Assembly: GCA_030682575.1 (NCBI GenBank)
Contig: JAUXNX010000011.1
Coordinates: 1 to 64,000 of the forward strand
Source of the DNA: Gammaproteobacteria bacterium
GTDB lineage: Bacteria > Pseudomonadota > Gammaproteobacteria > Pseudomonadales > Pseudohongiellaceae
Direction: 5' to 3'
DNA length: 64,000 bases
Made by a program: the position numbers and the translations under genes. The notes below the pieces were generated by a model that worked only from the letters and a program-made list of their open reading frames with translations, ran no database searches and was not told the origin of the DNA. Shown in pieces: positions 1-7,374 of the stretch. Position 1 is the first letter of the stretch, and each line of letters begins with the position of its first letter.

Positions 1-1
1 C

Positions 2-115
2 CGAACGATGGATATGGCCAAGGCAGATATATTTAATTACATTGAACGCTTTCACAATCCTCGGATGCGACGAAGAGTGGCAAAGAGTGATTTGGAGTTT
101 TCAGCCGTTTTATAA
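2..115 (+). pseudogene. IS3-family transposase, C-terminal remnant (runs off the left edge)
   Basis: An open frame from the window edge ends in TAA at 113-115. It encodes the end of an integrase-type transposase: DIFNYIERFHNPRMRRRV resembles the 'YIE-FYN-R-RH' tail of IS3 OrfB proteins. Only about 37 residues are visible, so the DDE catalytic residues and the left end of the element lie outside the window. The copy could be intact to the left or could be a fragment. After the stop, 41 bp separate it from the first CRISPR repeat and probably contain the right end of the element. Family assignment is by motif recognition only. Confidence 0.6.
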
Positions 116-156
116 CCGTCCGTGAAATCGGGGTAGAACCCGACCGAATGCTGTGA

Positions 157-865
157 ATCGTAGCTCATCCGGGGTGAGAGAGGGAGCTACAACGGCCCTG
201 ATCGGCCTAATGGAATGGCAGCTATCGTAGCTCATCCGGGGTGAGAGAGGGAGCTACAACGTGATTACCTCCGGCTCCTCGTCCAGCCTTATCGTAGCTC
301 ATCCGGGGTGAGAGAGGGAGCTACAACTCAGTGCAGTGCCTTGCGCCCCCCCCTGGAATCGTAGCTCATCCGGGGTGAGAGAGGGAGCTACAACACTAAT
401 AAACGACTCAGCATCAGCCTTGCCATCGTAGCTCATCCGGGGTGAGAGAGGGAGCTACAACGTTCGATGGCTTGCGGTCGAGGATGGATCTATCGTAGCT
501 CATCCGGGGTGAGAGAGGGAGCTACAACGCCTGTGCATCGCGGGTGAATCACTATCTCATCGTAGCTCATCCGGGGTGAGAGAGGGAGCTACAACATTAA
601 ACCCGCCCTCAACTGCTCGGTATTGATCGTAGCTCATCCGGGGTGAGAGAGGGAGCTACAACCCTGATTGATGGGGTTATTCACGGCTGCGCATCGTAGC
701 TCATCCGGGGTGAGAGAGGGAGCTACAACCGAGCGCTGTCGATATGGCGGTGAATCTTGATCGTAGCTCATCCGGGGTGAGAGAGGGAGCTACAACCCCT
801 TGTCGCCAGGATGATTGACGTACCCGATCGTAGCTCATCCGGGGTGAGAGAGAGGGAGCTACAAC
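157..865 (-). CRISPR. CRISPR array, type II-C-like repeats, 11 repeats and 10 spacers
   Basis: Repeats start at 157, 224, 291, 358, 425, 492, 559, 626, 693, 760 and 827. The first ten are identical 37-mers. The last (827-865) carries an extra AG and is 39 bp. All ten spacers are exactly 30 bp and differ from one another. The repeat ends contain the inverted pair GTAGCTC/GAGCTAC. On the minus strand the repeat begins GTTGTAGCTCCC and ends GAGCTACGAT, very like the 36-bp Neisseria type II-C repeat, which shares the GTTGTAGCTCCC start and a CTAC-AT end. Spacers of 30 bp also fit type II-C. The strand is inferred from this similarity. No cas9, cas1, cas2 or tracrRNA is recognisable in the window; a cas locus could lie to the left beyond the IS remnant. 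Confidence 0.95.
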
Positions 866-1122
866 CCAGCCTCGTCTGTGACGAAGACAGCCCACAGCGT
901 ATCGCATTCGGGGGGGGGGGGGTCAAAGAATCCTTTACAACTGAATGGTAGATGCAAAACCGCGCATTTTATGCACTCGTCCACACATCTTCATTTCAAC
1001 TTTCTCAGGTTTCGACCTGAACCGTCCGGGAATTCCGGAGAGTCCCAATTGAACGAAGCACAGCCCAAACCAGCTCCATTAGTTACTGCGCACCGCATAT
1101 CCCATTTGAATGGAGATGAAAA
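866..1122. other. Intergenic segment with a 13-G homopolymer
   Basis: This segment separates the CRISPR array from the DUF4926 gene. It contains an uninterrupted run of 13 G at 910-922. I see no twelfth CRISPR repeat, no clear tracrRNA-like anti-repeat and no convincing gene. A short open frame running through the G run has low-complexity composition and no ribosome binding site, so it is not called. GGAG at 1112-1115 serves the gene that starts at 1123. Confidence 0.5.
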
Positions 1123-1353
1123 ATGATTTCCATAAAAGATTATGACCGCATCGTGTTGACCAAGGATGTGCCAGAAGCAAAGCTGGCGCTGGGTGACGTG
1201 GGCGTTGTCATTCATGTCCACGGTAATGACAAGGCGTATGAAATTGAATTCGTTGCGCTCGACGGAGAAACGATGGCGGTCGTCACGCTTGACCATGATC
1301 ATGTGCGGCACGTGGAATCGCACGAGATCAGCCATTCACGTCGAATGGTATGA
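1123..1353 (+). CDS. DUF4926 domain-containing small protein
   Basis: A 76-residue protein, MISIKDYDRIVLTKDVPE..., with the pattern typical of DUF4926: an N-terminal 'D-IVLTKD-PE' segment, 'LGDVGVVIHVH', then 'YEIEFVALDGETMAVVTL' and 'HVR'. GGAG at 1112-1115 lies eight bases before the ATG and supports the start. The family has no established biochemical role. From memory, members are often next to a small DUF6883 partner, but none is visible here, so the gene appears solitary. It lies between the CRISPR array and a cluster of hairpins, a setting that suggests accessory DNA. The last residues (SHEISHSRRMV) look unlike the family and may be a drifted tail. Confidence 0.7.
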   Translation: MISIKDYDRIVLTKDVPEAKLALGDVGVVIHVHGNDKAYEIEFVALDGETMAVVTLDHDHVRHVESHEISHSRRMV

Positions 1354-1422
1354 CGATTTCATCGCAATCACCGAATATGCAAGACTGTCTGGGCTGACAT
1401 AAACAGAAGTGGTAGCAAAAAT

Positions 1423-1450
1423 CTAAACCCGTCGAAATCGACGGGTTTAG
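1423..1450 (-). terminator. Perfect 13-bp hairpin with A/T flanks, probable terminator of the leftward lipoprotein gene
   Basis: CTAAACCCGTCGA and its exact complement are separated by only AA. On the minus strand the stem is followed by ATTTTTG and preceded by a T-rich stretch, so it can act as an intrinsic terminator for the lipoprotein gene at 1599-1991. It is the first of three adjacent dyads sharing a GAAATC centre. Confidence 0.55.
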
Positions 1451-1486
1451 AAAAACTGGGGCACCGCTGAATTGCTGCCATACCCC

Positions 1487-1516
1487 TCTAATGTCATCGA
1501 AATCGATGACATTAGA
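1487..1516. repeat. Perfect 14-bp inverted repeat, GAAATC centre
   Basis: TCTAATGTCATCGA, then AA, then the exact complement. No T run follows on either strand, so a terminator role is not evident. It is built on the same CGAAATCG centre as the hairpin at 1423-1450, although the arms differ in sequence. Confidence 0.7.
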
Positions 1517-1525
1517 AGTAGAGTC

Positions 1526-1552
1526 GAACAATCCGGAAATCCCGGATTGTTC
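1526..1552. repeat. Perfect 11-bp inverted repeat, GGAAATCC centre
   Basis: GAACAATCCGG pairs exactly with CCGGATTGTTC across a five-base loop. It is the third consecutive dyad in the gap between the convergent DUF4926 and lipoprotein genes. It has no T run. Function unknown. Confidence 0.65.
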
Positions 1553-1598
1553 ACGACCCACGCATAAGCCCCTGCTTTCCGTTCCAAATCGCAACGCT

Positions 1599-1991
1599 TT
1601 AATCTGTAATCGCTGAATCGACCTCCAAAACAACATGCAACGGATTCGGCGACAACTCATTCATCGACCCATTCGACGCATCCACTCCCGCACCGATGAT
1701 TCCCCCGAGAAGTACATTGCCCGCCATCGCGGTACCTCCTCCACCAGAGATCGACGACACCACGCTGGTGGTCACGGTCCTGTATCCCTCCTTCTCCACA
1801 GTCACTACAAACCCGGGGCGGCGCTTGACCTCCAGCGCACAGGGCGTCCGACAGACCAATCCATTGGATAACCGGATGTCGGCACCGGTGGGATCAGAAG
1901 TAATGGTGAATGCGTCGGTCGTACCTCGAGTGATCGTGGCGCAATTGCTGAGAATCAGGCCGATCGCAATCATTGCTAACACTCTCTTCAT
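1599..1991 (-). CDS. PEGA-like putative lipoprotein
   Basis: A 130-residue protein starting MKRVLAMIAIGLILSNC. It has a short hydrophobic signal, with Cys17 as a likely lipidation site; the preceding Asn is unusual for a lipobox. CATITRGT follows, as in a common family of small lipoproteins. The middle reads like a PEGA fold (SDPTGADIRLSNG... CRTPCALEVKRR... VTVEKEGYRTV). A glycine-rich segment (GGGGTAMAGNVLLGGIIGAGVDASNG) near the C-terminus is also typical of that family. The frame stays open upstream, but the upstream residues look non-coding; the ATG at 1991 gives a proper signal peptide and is preferred. It lies about 100 bp after the GST gene on the same strand. Predicted location is an envelope membrane. 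Role unknown. Confidence 0.75.
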   Translation of the reverse strand: MKRVLAMIAIGLILSNCATITRGTTDAFTITSDPTGADIRLSNGLVCRTPCALEVKRRPGFVVTVEKEGYRTVTTSVVSSISGGGGTAMAGNVLLGGIIGAGVDASNGSMNELSPNPLHVVLEVDSAITD

Positions 1992-2095
1992 ATGGGGTCT
2001 CCGTGAAGTAATGGATGTTGATTTCGCATCCACTATTCCACGGTCACCCGGACAAACGCTGTGCTGTTGTTGTGTACAGTGCCATTGCCTTTCTG

Positions 2096-2905
2096 CTAAC
2101 CAAAAAACGTTTCTGCAGAAACGCATTTCGGCACAGGCAAGTAATCGCGGACAGGACCCACTCCCACATGGAAGTGCTGCTCGCTGCATACTCGCTCTGG
2201 CACCAACCGAATCTCCAGCTCATCAAGCGTGACATGCCCCCTGAACACCCGGTTCGTGGCAACGGCCTCTCCCCGCTCCATCTTTTCCGCGAACATCACC
2301 GCCGGATCTGTCTGCAGTTTCTGCAAATGACGATGCAGATGAGGATACTCACGCTCCATATCGAACAGTTTGTGATAGTCCGCCCAGCGCGCCACGCCGA
2401 CAAAGTACGCATCGGCCACCGACGGGCTCTTGCCACCAAGCAGCCACTGCCGATTCGCGAGCAGGTTGTTCAAGTAGCTGAAGTTTCTCGCCGCACCATC
2501 TTCACCAATGGCCCGCAGTGTTGCCCTGCTCTCCTCGTCCAGCATCTTGAACTCGCAAGCAATCCACAGTGGGTTGAATGCCGAGAAGAAATCCGTGTGC
2601 AGATACGCCAGCATCTGATTGAGCTGATCGAACTCCACAGTGCCTTGCGCAAAACCAATAGGTTTATCGAGGTCCCGACCTGCGATGTGCAGCAGAATGG
2701 CGAGGCTTTCACCCAACACTCTGTCATCTTCCAGCAACATTGAGGGAGTCTGGCGCAGCGGGTTGATGCGCTCATAAAGGGGATGCCACGGATGTTTCTG
2801 CATCTCGATGCGACAAAGACGATAGGGCTGCCCCAGCCATTCCAGCGCGACAATCGAGCCGAAGGAACATCCCTGGGGGACGCCGTAAAGAAGTATGGGT
2901 TCCAT
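2096..2905 (-). CDS. Glutathione S-transferase family protein
   Basis: A 269-residue protein with an N-terminal thioredoxin-like domain (ILLYGVPQGCSFGSIVALEWLGQPYRL, residues 4-30). The GST hallmark region 'RQTPSMLLEDDRVLGESLAILLHI' spans about residues 51-74. An all-helical C-terminal domain includes 'RQWLLGGKSPSVADAYFVGVARWA', the usual N-capping-box region. Members conjugate or reduce substrates with glutathione. The Cys13-Ser14 pair near the N-terminus could be catalytic. About 40 residues extend beyond the normal GST end (from roughly residue 228) and look unrelated to the family. It is divergent from the WYL regulator at 2995 across a palindromic promoter region, so it may be that regulator's target. 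Confidence 0.85.
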   Translation of the reverse strand: MEPILLYGVPQGCSFGSIVALEWLGQPYRLCRIEMQKHPWHPLYERINPLRQTPSMLLEDDRVLGESLAILLHIAGRDLDKPIGFAQGTVEFDQLNQMLAYLHTDFFSAFNPLWIACEFKMLDEESRATLRAIGEDGAARNFSYLNNLLANRQWLLGGKSPSVADAYFVGVARWADYHKLFDMEREYPHLHRHLQKLQTDPAVMFAEKMERGEAVATNRVFRGHVTLDELEIRLVPERVCSEQHFHVGVGPVRDYLPVPKCVSAETFFG

Positions 2906-2942
2906 GCTGTCTCTCCTTGGTTATTCAGTACCGCAGAGCATA

Positions 2943-2979
2943 GAATTCAATGAGGCTATAATCCGCCCTCATTGAATTC
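2943..2979. promoter_or_regulatory. 13-bp palindromic operator enclosing a TATAAT box
   Basis: GAATTCAATGAGG (2943-2955) and its exact complement (2967-2979) are separated by 11 bp. A perfect TATAAT, in plus-strand orientation, lies inside the gap at 2957-2962. The dyad sits between the divergent GST and WYL-regulator genes. It is most simply an operator through which the regulator controls its own promoter and perhaps the GST gene. No good -35 box is visible, as expected if a protein assists or blocks polymerase there. Confidence 0.6.
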
Positions 2980-2994
2980 GGAGTTGCAAATAAA

Positions 2995-4005
2995 ATGTCG
3001 AACCCCACGACGCGAGTGCTGACAGTTCTGGAGTTGTTGCAGACCCACGGCCGCATCAGCGGCACCGAGCTGGCCAGGCGTCTGAACGTGGATGTGCGCA
3101 CGGTGCGCCGCTATATCGGCGCGCTGGAGGAACTGGGGATTCCGGTCACGGCGGAACAGGGGCGCTATGGCGGCTACTACCTGGTGGCAGGATTCAAGCT
3201 GCCGCCGATGATGTTCACCAATGAGGAAACACTGGCCATCGCACTGGGACTATTGGCGGCGCACAGCCTTGGCTTGGCCGAAGCTGCACCGGCAATTGAG
3301 AGCGTGCAGGCGAAACTGGAGCGGGTGATGCCGGGGCGCCTGCGGCAACAGATCAGGGCGCTGGGTGAGACGACGGTGCTGGATCTGCCTGGGGCAAATC
3401 CCGTCGGCAACATGCAGATACTGGCGGAACTGAGTACGGCGGCACGGGAGCAGCAACGAGTGGTAATTCGGTACCAGGCACCAGAGAACCCGGGGCAATT
3501 CACTGACACGCCGAATCATTCAATCGCTGTGGAGGCTCGTGCCCACAACAAGAACACACCGACACAGAGAGAGTTCGATCCTTACGGGCTGGTGTTCCGC
3601 TACGGCAACTGGTACGCCGCAGGATACTGTCATTTACGCAAGAGTCTGCGCACGTTCCGCCTGGATCGAATATTGTCCTTGCGTAGTCTGGACACACACT
3701 TCCAGCGCCCCGCCGATTTCAATGCGGCCGATCATCTAAGCCTGAGTATTGCGACGATGGGTCGCGGCATCCCCGTGGTGGTAAAGCTGCACACCGATCT
3801 CGACACGGCAATGAAGAGCATGGTCGATGAACTTGGTCTGTTGGTTCCGCAGGAAGAGGGCTTGCAGTTGCACAGCAGCACGAATTGCCTGCAGTGGTTT
3901 GCACGTATGCTGGCAAGGCTGCCCTTTCGCTTCACGATCGAGCAGCCGGATGCATTGCGAGAAGAGTTGCAGAAACACGCGGAGCAACTGCTGCAGGCCT
4001 GTTAA
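2995..4005 (+). CDS. HTH/WYL-domain transcriptional regulator (YafY-like)
   Basis: A 336-residue protein. Residues 1-60 form a DeoR-like winged helix ([41 protein letters not shown]). 'GRYGGYYL' and the usual linker follow. The WYL ligand-sensing domain covers about residues 140-235, with the signature '[10 protein letters not shown]' near residue 205 and 'RTFRLDRI' after it. A WCX-like C-terminal domain ends the protein. Such regulators bind DNA as dimers and respond to small ligands or nucleic acid. The gene faces the GST gene across a perfect 13-bp dyad, so autoregulation and GST control are likely. Its stop codon overlaps the end of the convergent permease gene by a few bases. Confidence 0.85.
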   Translation: MSNPTTRVLTVLELLQTHGRISGTELARRLNVDVRTVRRYIGALEELGIPVTAEQGRYGGYYLVAGFKLPPMMFTNEETLAIALGLLAAHSLGLAEAAPAIESVQAKLERVMPGRLRQQIRALGETTVLDLPGANPVGNMQILAELSTAAREQQRVVIRYQAPENPGQFTDTPNHSIAVEARAHNKNTPTQREFDPYGLVFRYGNWYAAGYCHLRKSLRTFRLDRILSLRSLDTHFQRPADFNAADHLSLSIATMGRGIPVVVKLHTDLDTAMKSMVDELGLLVPQEEGLQLHSSTNCLQWFARMLARLPFRFTIEQPDALREELQKHAEQLLQAC

Positions 4006-4763
4006 ACCTTGACCTTGTAGCCAGTGCGAAACATCCACGTGATGATGCCCAGACAGATCAGCATGAACACTGCAATCATGGTCAGACTCAGTCCGACATT
4101 CACGTCAGCCACGCCATAGAAACTCCAGCGAAAACCACTCACCAGATACACCACCGGATTGAACAGCGTGATCGTCTGCCACACTGGCGGCAGCATGTTG
4201 ATGGAGTAGAAGCTGCCGCCGAGAAACGTCAGCGGCGCCACGATCATCATCGGAAACACCTGCAATTTCTCGAAGCTGTCAGCCCAGATGCCGATCATGA
4301 AACCAAACAGGCTGAACGTGATGGAGGTCAGCACCAGAAACGCGATCATCCAGAACGGGTGCATGATCGTGAAATCCACGAAGAAGCGCGCCGTGATCAG
4401 AATGATGATGCCGATGATGATGGACTTGCTGGCCGCTGCGCCCACGTAGCCGAGCACGATCTCGATTGCCGAAATCGGCGCCGAGAGAATCTCGTATATG
4501 GTGCCGGAAAACTTCGGCATGTAGATGCCGAACGACGCGTTGGACGTGCTCTCGGTGAGTACGGTAAGCATGATGAGTCCTGGCACGATGAACGCGGCAT
4601 AGCCCACGCCATCGATTGCCACCATGCGCGAACCGATCGCGGAGCCGAACACGATGAAGTACAGCGAAGTGGACAGTACGGGTGACGCAATGCTCTGCAT
4701 CCAGGTGCGCCACGTACGGGCCATTTCAAACAGGTAGATCGCTCTGATTGCGTAGGTATTCAT
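4002..4763 (-). CDS. ABC-2 type transporter permease (YadH-like)
   Basis: A 253-residue integral membrane protein with about six hydrophobic segments. It has the ABC-2 pattern '[47 protein letters not shown]' in the middle and '[36 protein letters not shown]' near the C-terminus. These residues closely follow the YadH family. It should form the membrane channel of an exporter with the ATPase encoded just upstream; the two genes overlap by four bases (ATGA type) and must be one operon. Substrate is unknown. Confidence 0.85.
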   Translation of the reverse strand: MNTYAIRAIYLFEMARTWRTWMQSIASPVLSTSLYFIVFGSAIGSRMVAIDGVGYAAFIVPGLIMLTVLTESTSNASFGIYMPKFSGTIYEILSAPISAIEIVLGYVGAAASKSIIIGIIILITARFFVDFTIMHPFWMIAFLVLTSITFSLFGFMIGIWADSFEKLQVFPMMIVAPLTFLGGSFYSINMLPPVWQTITLFNPVVYLVSGFRWSFYGVADVNVGLSLTMIAVFMLICLGIITWMFRTGYKVKV

Positions 4764-5689
4764 GCTTTTTCTCCTACCAGATTGACGAAGATATCTTCCA
4801 GTGAACTCTGCGTGGTGTGCAGATCGCGGAACTCGATGCCGAGTTCATGCAACTTGCGCAGCAGGCTGGCGATCTGGCCATGCTCCTTGTCCTTGTCGTA
4901 GGTGTACACCAGTTGCTCGCCATTCTCGGACAGCGCCAGACCATAGGAGGACAGTTCTGGAGGCAGCGCACTGGCCGGTTGCTGAAGTTGCAGCGTCAGT
5001 TGTTTCTTGCCCAGTTTCTGCATCAGCACATCCTTGTCTTCCACCAACATGATTTCACCTTTGTTGATGACACCGATGCGATCAGCCATCTCTTCGGCTT
5101 CATCAATGTAGTGCGTGGTCAGAATGATGGTGGTGCCGCGCTCGCGCAGACGACGGATCATTTGCCACATGTCGCGGCGCAGTTCCACGTCCACGCCGGC
5201 GGTAGGTTCGTCGAGAAAGAGCACTTGCGGCTCATGGGCCAACGCCTTGGCAATCAGCACGCGGCGCTTCATGCCGCCCGACAGCGTCATGATCTTGCTG
5301 CTGCGTTTATCCCACAGCGACAGATCTCGCAGCACCTGTTCGATAACCGTGGCATCCGGCGCCTTGCCGAAAATACCCCGGCTGAATGCAACCGTTGCCC
5401 AGACGCTTTCGAACATGGCAACCGACAACTCCTGCGGCACCAGGCCGATGCGCTTGCGAGCCTCGCGATAGTCGCGCACGATGTCGAGACCATCCACGAG
5501 GGCTTCACCGCTTCCGGGATTTACAATGCCGCACAGCGTGCTGATCAGCGTGGTCTTGCCAGCGCCGTTAGGCCCCAGCAGGGCGAAGATTTCGCCACGC
5601 TTGATTTCCAGATTGATGTTCTTGAGGGCATGCAGCCCGGAGGGGTAGATCTTGCTGAGATTCCTGACAGAGATAATGCTGTTTTCCAT
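4760..5689 (-). CDS. ABC transporter ATP-binding protein (YadG-like)
   Basis: A 309-residue ATPase. Walker A is GPNGAGKTT at residues 39-47. The ABC signature LSGGMKRR lies near residue 142. Walker B is [12 protein letters not shown], and the switch His is in '[16 protein letters not shown]'. The C-terminal 90 residues form the extra domain found in ABC-2 exporter ATPases. It would energise the YadH-like permease encoded immediately downstream, with which it overlaps. On the minus strand, TATAAT (plus positions 5733-5738) upstream of the start is a plausible -10 element; no strong -35 box is seen. Confidence 0.88.
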   Translation of the reverse strand: MENSIISVRNLSKIYPSGLHALKNINLEIKRGEIFALLGPNGAGKTTLISTLCGIVNPGSGEALVDGLDIVRDYREARKRIGLVPQELSVAMFESVWATVAFSRGIFGKAPDATVIEQVLRDLSLWDKRSSKIMTLSGGMKRRVLIAKALAHEPQVLFLDEPTAGVDVELRRDMWQMIRRLRERGTTIILTTHYIDEAEEMADRIGVINKGEIMLVEDKDVLMQKLGKKQLTLQLQQPASALPPELSSYGLALSENGEQLVYTYDKDKEHGQIASLLRKLHELGIEFRDLHTTQSSLEDIFVNLVGEKA

Positions 5690-5789
5690 GGAGCTTCCCT
5701 ACCTTGATTGACGGTACTGATAACTGCGCTGGATTATAGTCGAATATCAGTGACAACAATCGACAGCGCAGACACCGTCATTGACAACC

Positions 5790-7250
5790 TCATTCCTGGT
5801 CGTGACTGCGTTTTTCGTCGGCAAGTCGCTCTATCCAATATTCAGCTCCCTTGATGCCCAGTTCTTCCGGATGGAACACCGGATCAATCCCTTGCGCCTT
5901 CTGTGCCTCGTAGTCGCGCAGACACGCGAACGCGGGTTTGCGCAGCAACAGGATGGCAGCAATATTCAACCAAGCCATCAATCCCACGCCGATATCGCCG
6001 AGCCCCCAAGCCAGCTCCGCCGTTCTGAGCGTGCCATATACCACTGCGCCGATAATCCCGAACTTCAGCACGGTGTTCATCCAGGGCCGCGCAATTGTGC
6101 GATTGATGTAGCTGATATTGGTTTCTGCAATGTAGTAGTAGGCAAGGATGGTCGTGAAAGCGAAGAAGAATAGAGCCACTGCGACGAAGATATTGCCAAA
6201 TCCAGGCATCAGGTTTTCCATCGCGGTCTGGACGTAGCCAGGGCCTGCACCGACACCCATGACTCCCGTATACATCACATCGCCGGTTGGACCTTCCACA
6301 TTGTACAGACCAGTAATCAGCAGCATGAAACCGGTGGCGGAACAGATGAACAACGTATCCACATAAACCGAGAACGCCTGCACCAACCCCTGCTTGGCAG
6401 GATGACTTACCGAGGCGGCTGAGGACGCATGCGGAGCCGTACCCTGCCCCGCTTCATTGGAGTACACACCGCGACGTACGCCCCACATGATCGCCAGCCC
6501 GAGAATTGCGCCAAATGCGGAATCAAATCCGAAGGCGCTTCTGAAGATCAGCGCGATCATCGCGGGCACCTGGGTGATGTTGAGCAGGATGATGAGGATT
6601 GCGATGCCTACATAGGCTACTGCCATGAAAGGCACTACGGCTGAGGCAAAGGCGGCGATTCGCCGCAACCCGCCAAAAATGATGAAAGCCAGCAGAAGAG
6701 CGAGTCCTGTTGCGGTAATCCGTGTGTCGATGCTGAACGCCGTGCTGACGCTACTGGAAATGGCATTGGCTTGAACCCCAGGCAACAGCAGACCGCAGGC
6801 CAGAATGGTAGTAAACGCAAACAGCCAGGCAAACCATTTGATACCCAGTCCCTTTTCGATATAAAACGCTGGTCCGCCTCTGTACTCCCCGTCGATTTTC
6901 TCTTTGTATACCTGCCCCAGTGTGGATTCGACAAAAGCTGAACTGGCACCAAGAAATGCTACTACCCACATCCAGAACAGGGCACCGGGGCCACCGAAAG
7001 TAATTGCCGTAGCCACTCCGGCGATGTTGCCTGTACCTACCCGGCCCGCCAGCGTCATGCTCAGCGCCTGAAAGGGCGATATGCCGGTATTACTCACCTT
7101 GCTCTGGAAAATCAGACGGATCATTTCCCGGAAGTGACGCAGCTGCAAAAAGCGAGTTCGCACCGAAAAATACAGCCCCGCACCCAAACACAGAAACACA
7201 AGGGCAGGACTCCAGACCACAGCGTTGATCGCACTCACAATCTCGTTCAT
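5790..7250 (-). CDS. Amino acid:sodium/proton symporter, AGCS family
   Basis: A 486-residue polytopic membrane protein. The family signature lies near residues 65-95 (LAGRVGTGNIAGVATAITFGG, GALFWMW), and a second conserved stretch reads 'GVRRGVYSNEAGQGTAPHASSAA'. AGCS proteins import alanine or glycine with Na+ or H+. Length matches the family (450-500). The frame is open further upstream through TTG and ATG codons. The ATG at 7250 (MNEIVSAINAVVWSP) is preferred because the family starts there and GGGA lies eight bases upstream. It appears to be a single-gene unit. Confidence 0.9.
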   Translation of the reverse strand: MNEIVSAINAVVWSPALVFLCLGAGLYFSVRTRFLQLRHFREMIRLIFQSKVSNTGISPFQALSMTLAGRVGTGNIAGVATAITFGGPGALFWMWVVAFLGASSAFVESTLGQVYKEKIDGEYRGGPAFYIEKGLGIKWFAWLFAFTTILACGLLLPGVQANAISSSVSTAFSIDTRITATGLALLLAFIIFGGLRRIAAFASAVVPFMAVAYVGIAILIILLNITQVPAMIALIFRSAFGFDSAFGAILGLAIMWGVRRGVYSNEAGQGTAPHASSAASVSHPAKQGLVQAFSVYVDTLFICSATGFMLLITGLYNVEGPTGDVMYTGVMGVGAGPGYVQTAMENLMPGFGNIFVAVALFFFAFTTILAYYYIAETNISYINRTIARPWMNTVLKFGIIGAVVYGTLRTAELAWGLGDIGVGLMAWLNIAAILLLRKPAFACLRDYEAQKAQGIDPVFHPEELGIKGAEYWIERLADEKRSHDQE

Positions 7251-7374
7251 TGATGACATCCCGGGCAAAGCACCGAGAGTACCACAGGACTTGAGTGCGA
7301 GAATCTACCTTGGCCTGTGGAGCCGCATTTTCTCTCTCAACTTCAACGCGCTGAAACAGGGCGAGAATATTTGC

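Noticed and set aside
827-900. Variant repeat at the array end as a tracrRNA anti-repeat
   Set aside because: The sequence after it does not resemble the hairpins or terminator of known type II-C tracrRNAs, and the change is only an AG duplication.
701-907. Leftward open frame across the last CRISPR repeats
   Set aside because: It translates repeat and spacer DNA, and its residues repeat with the repeat unit.
896-925. A twelfth degenerate CRISPR repeat 30 bp after the last one
   Set aside because: Only ATCG and a G run agree; the inverted-repeat ends are missing.
878-1126. Rightward 82-residue open frame through the G13 run, overlapping the DUF4926 start
   Set aside because: No ribosome site, Gly run from the homopolymer, no recognisable domain; the four-base overlap with the next ATG is probably chance.
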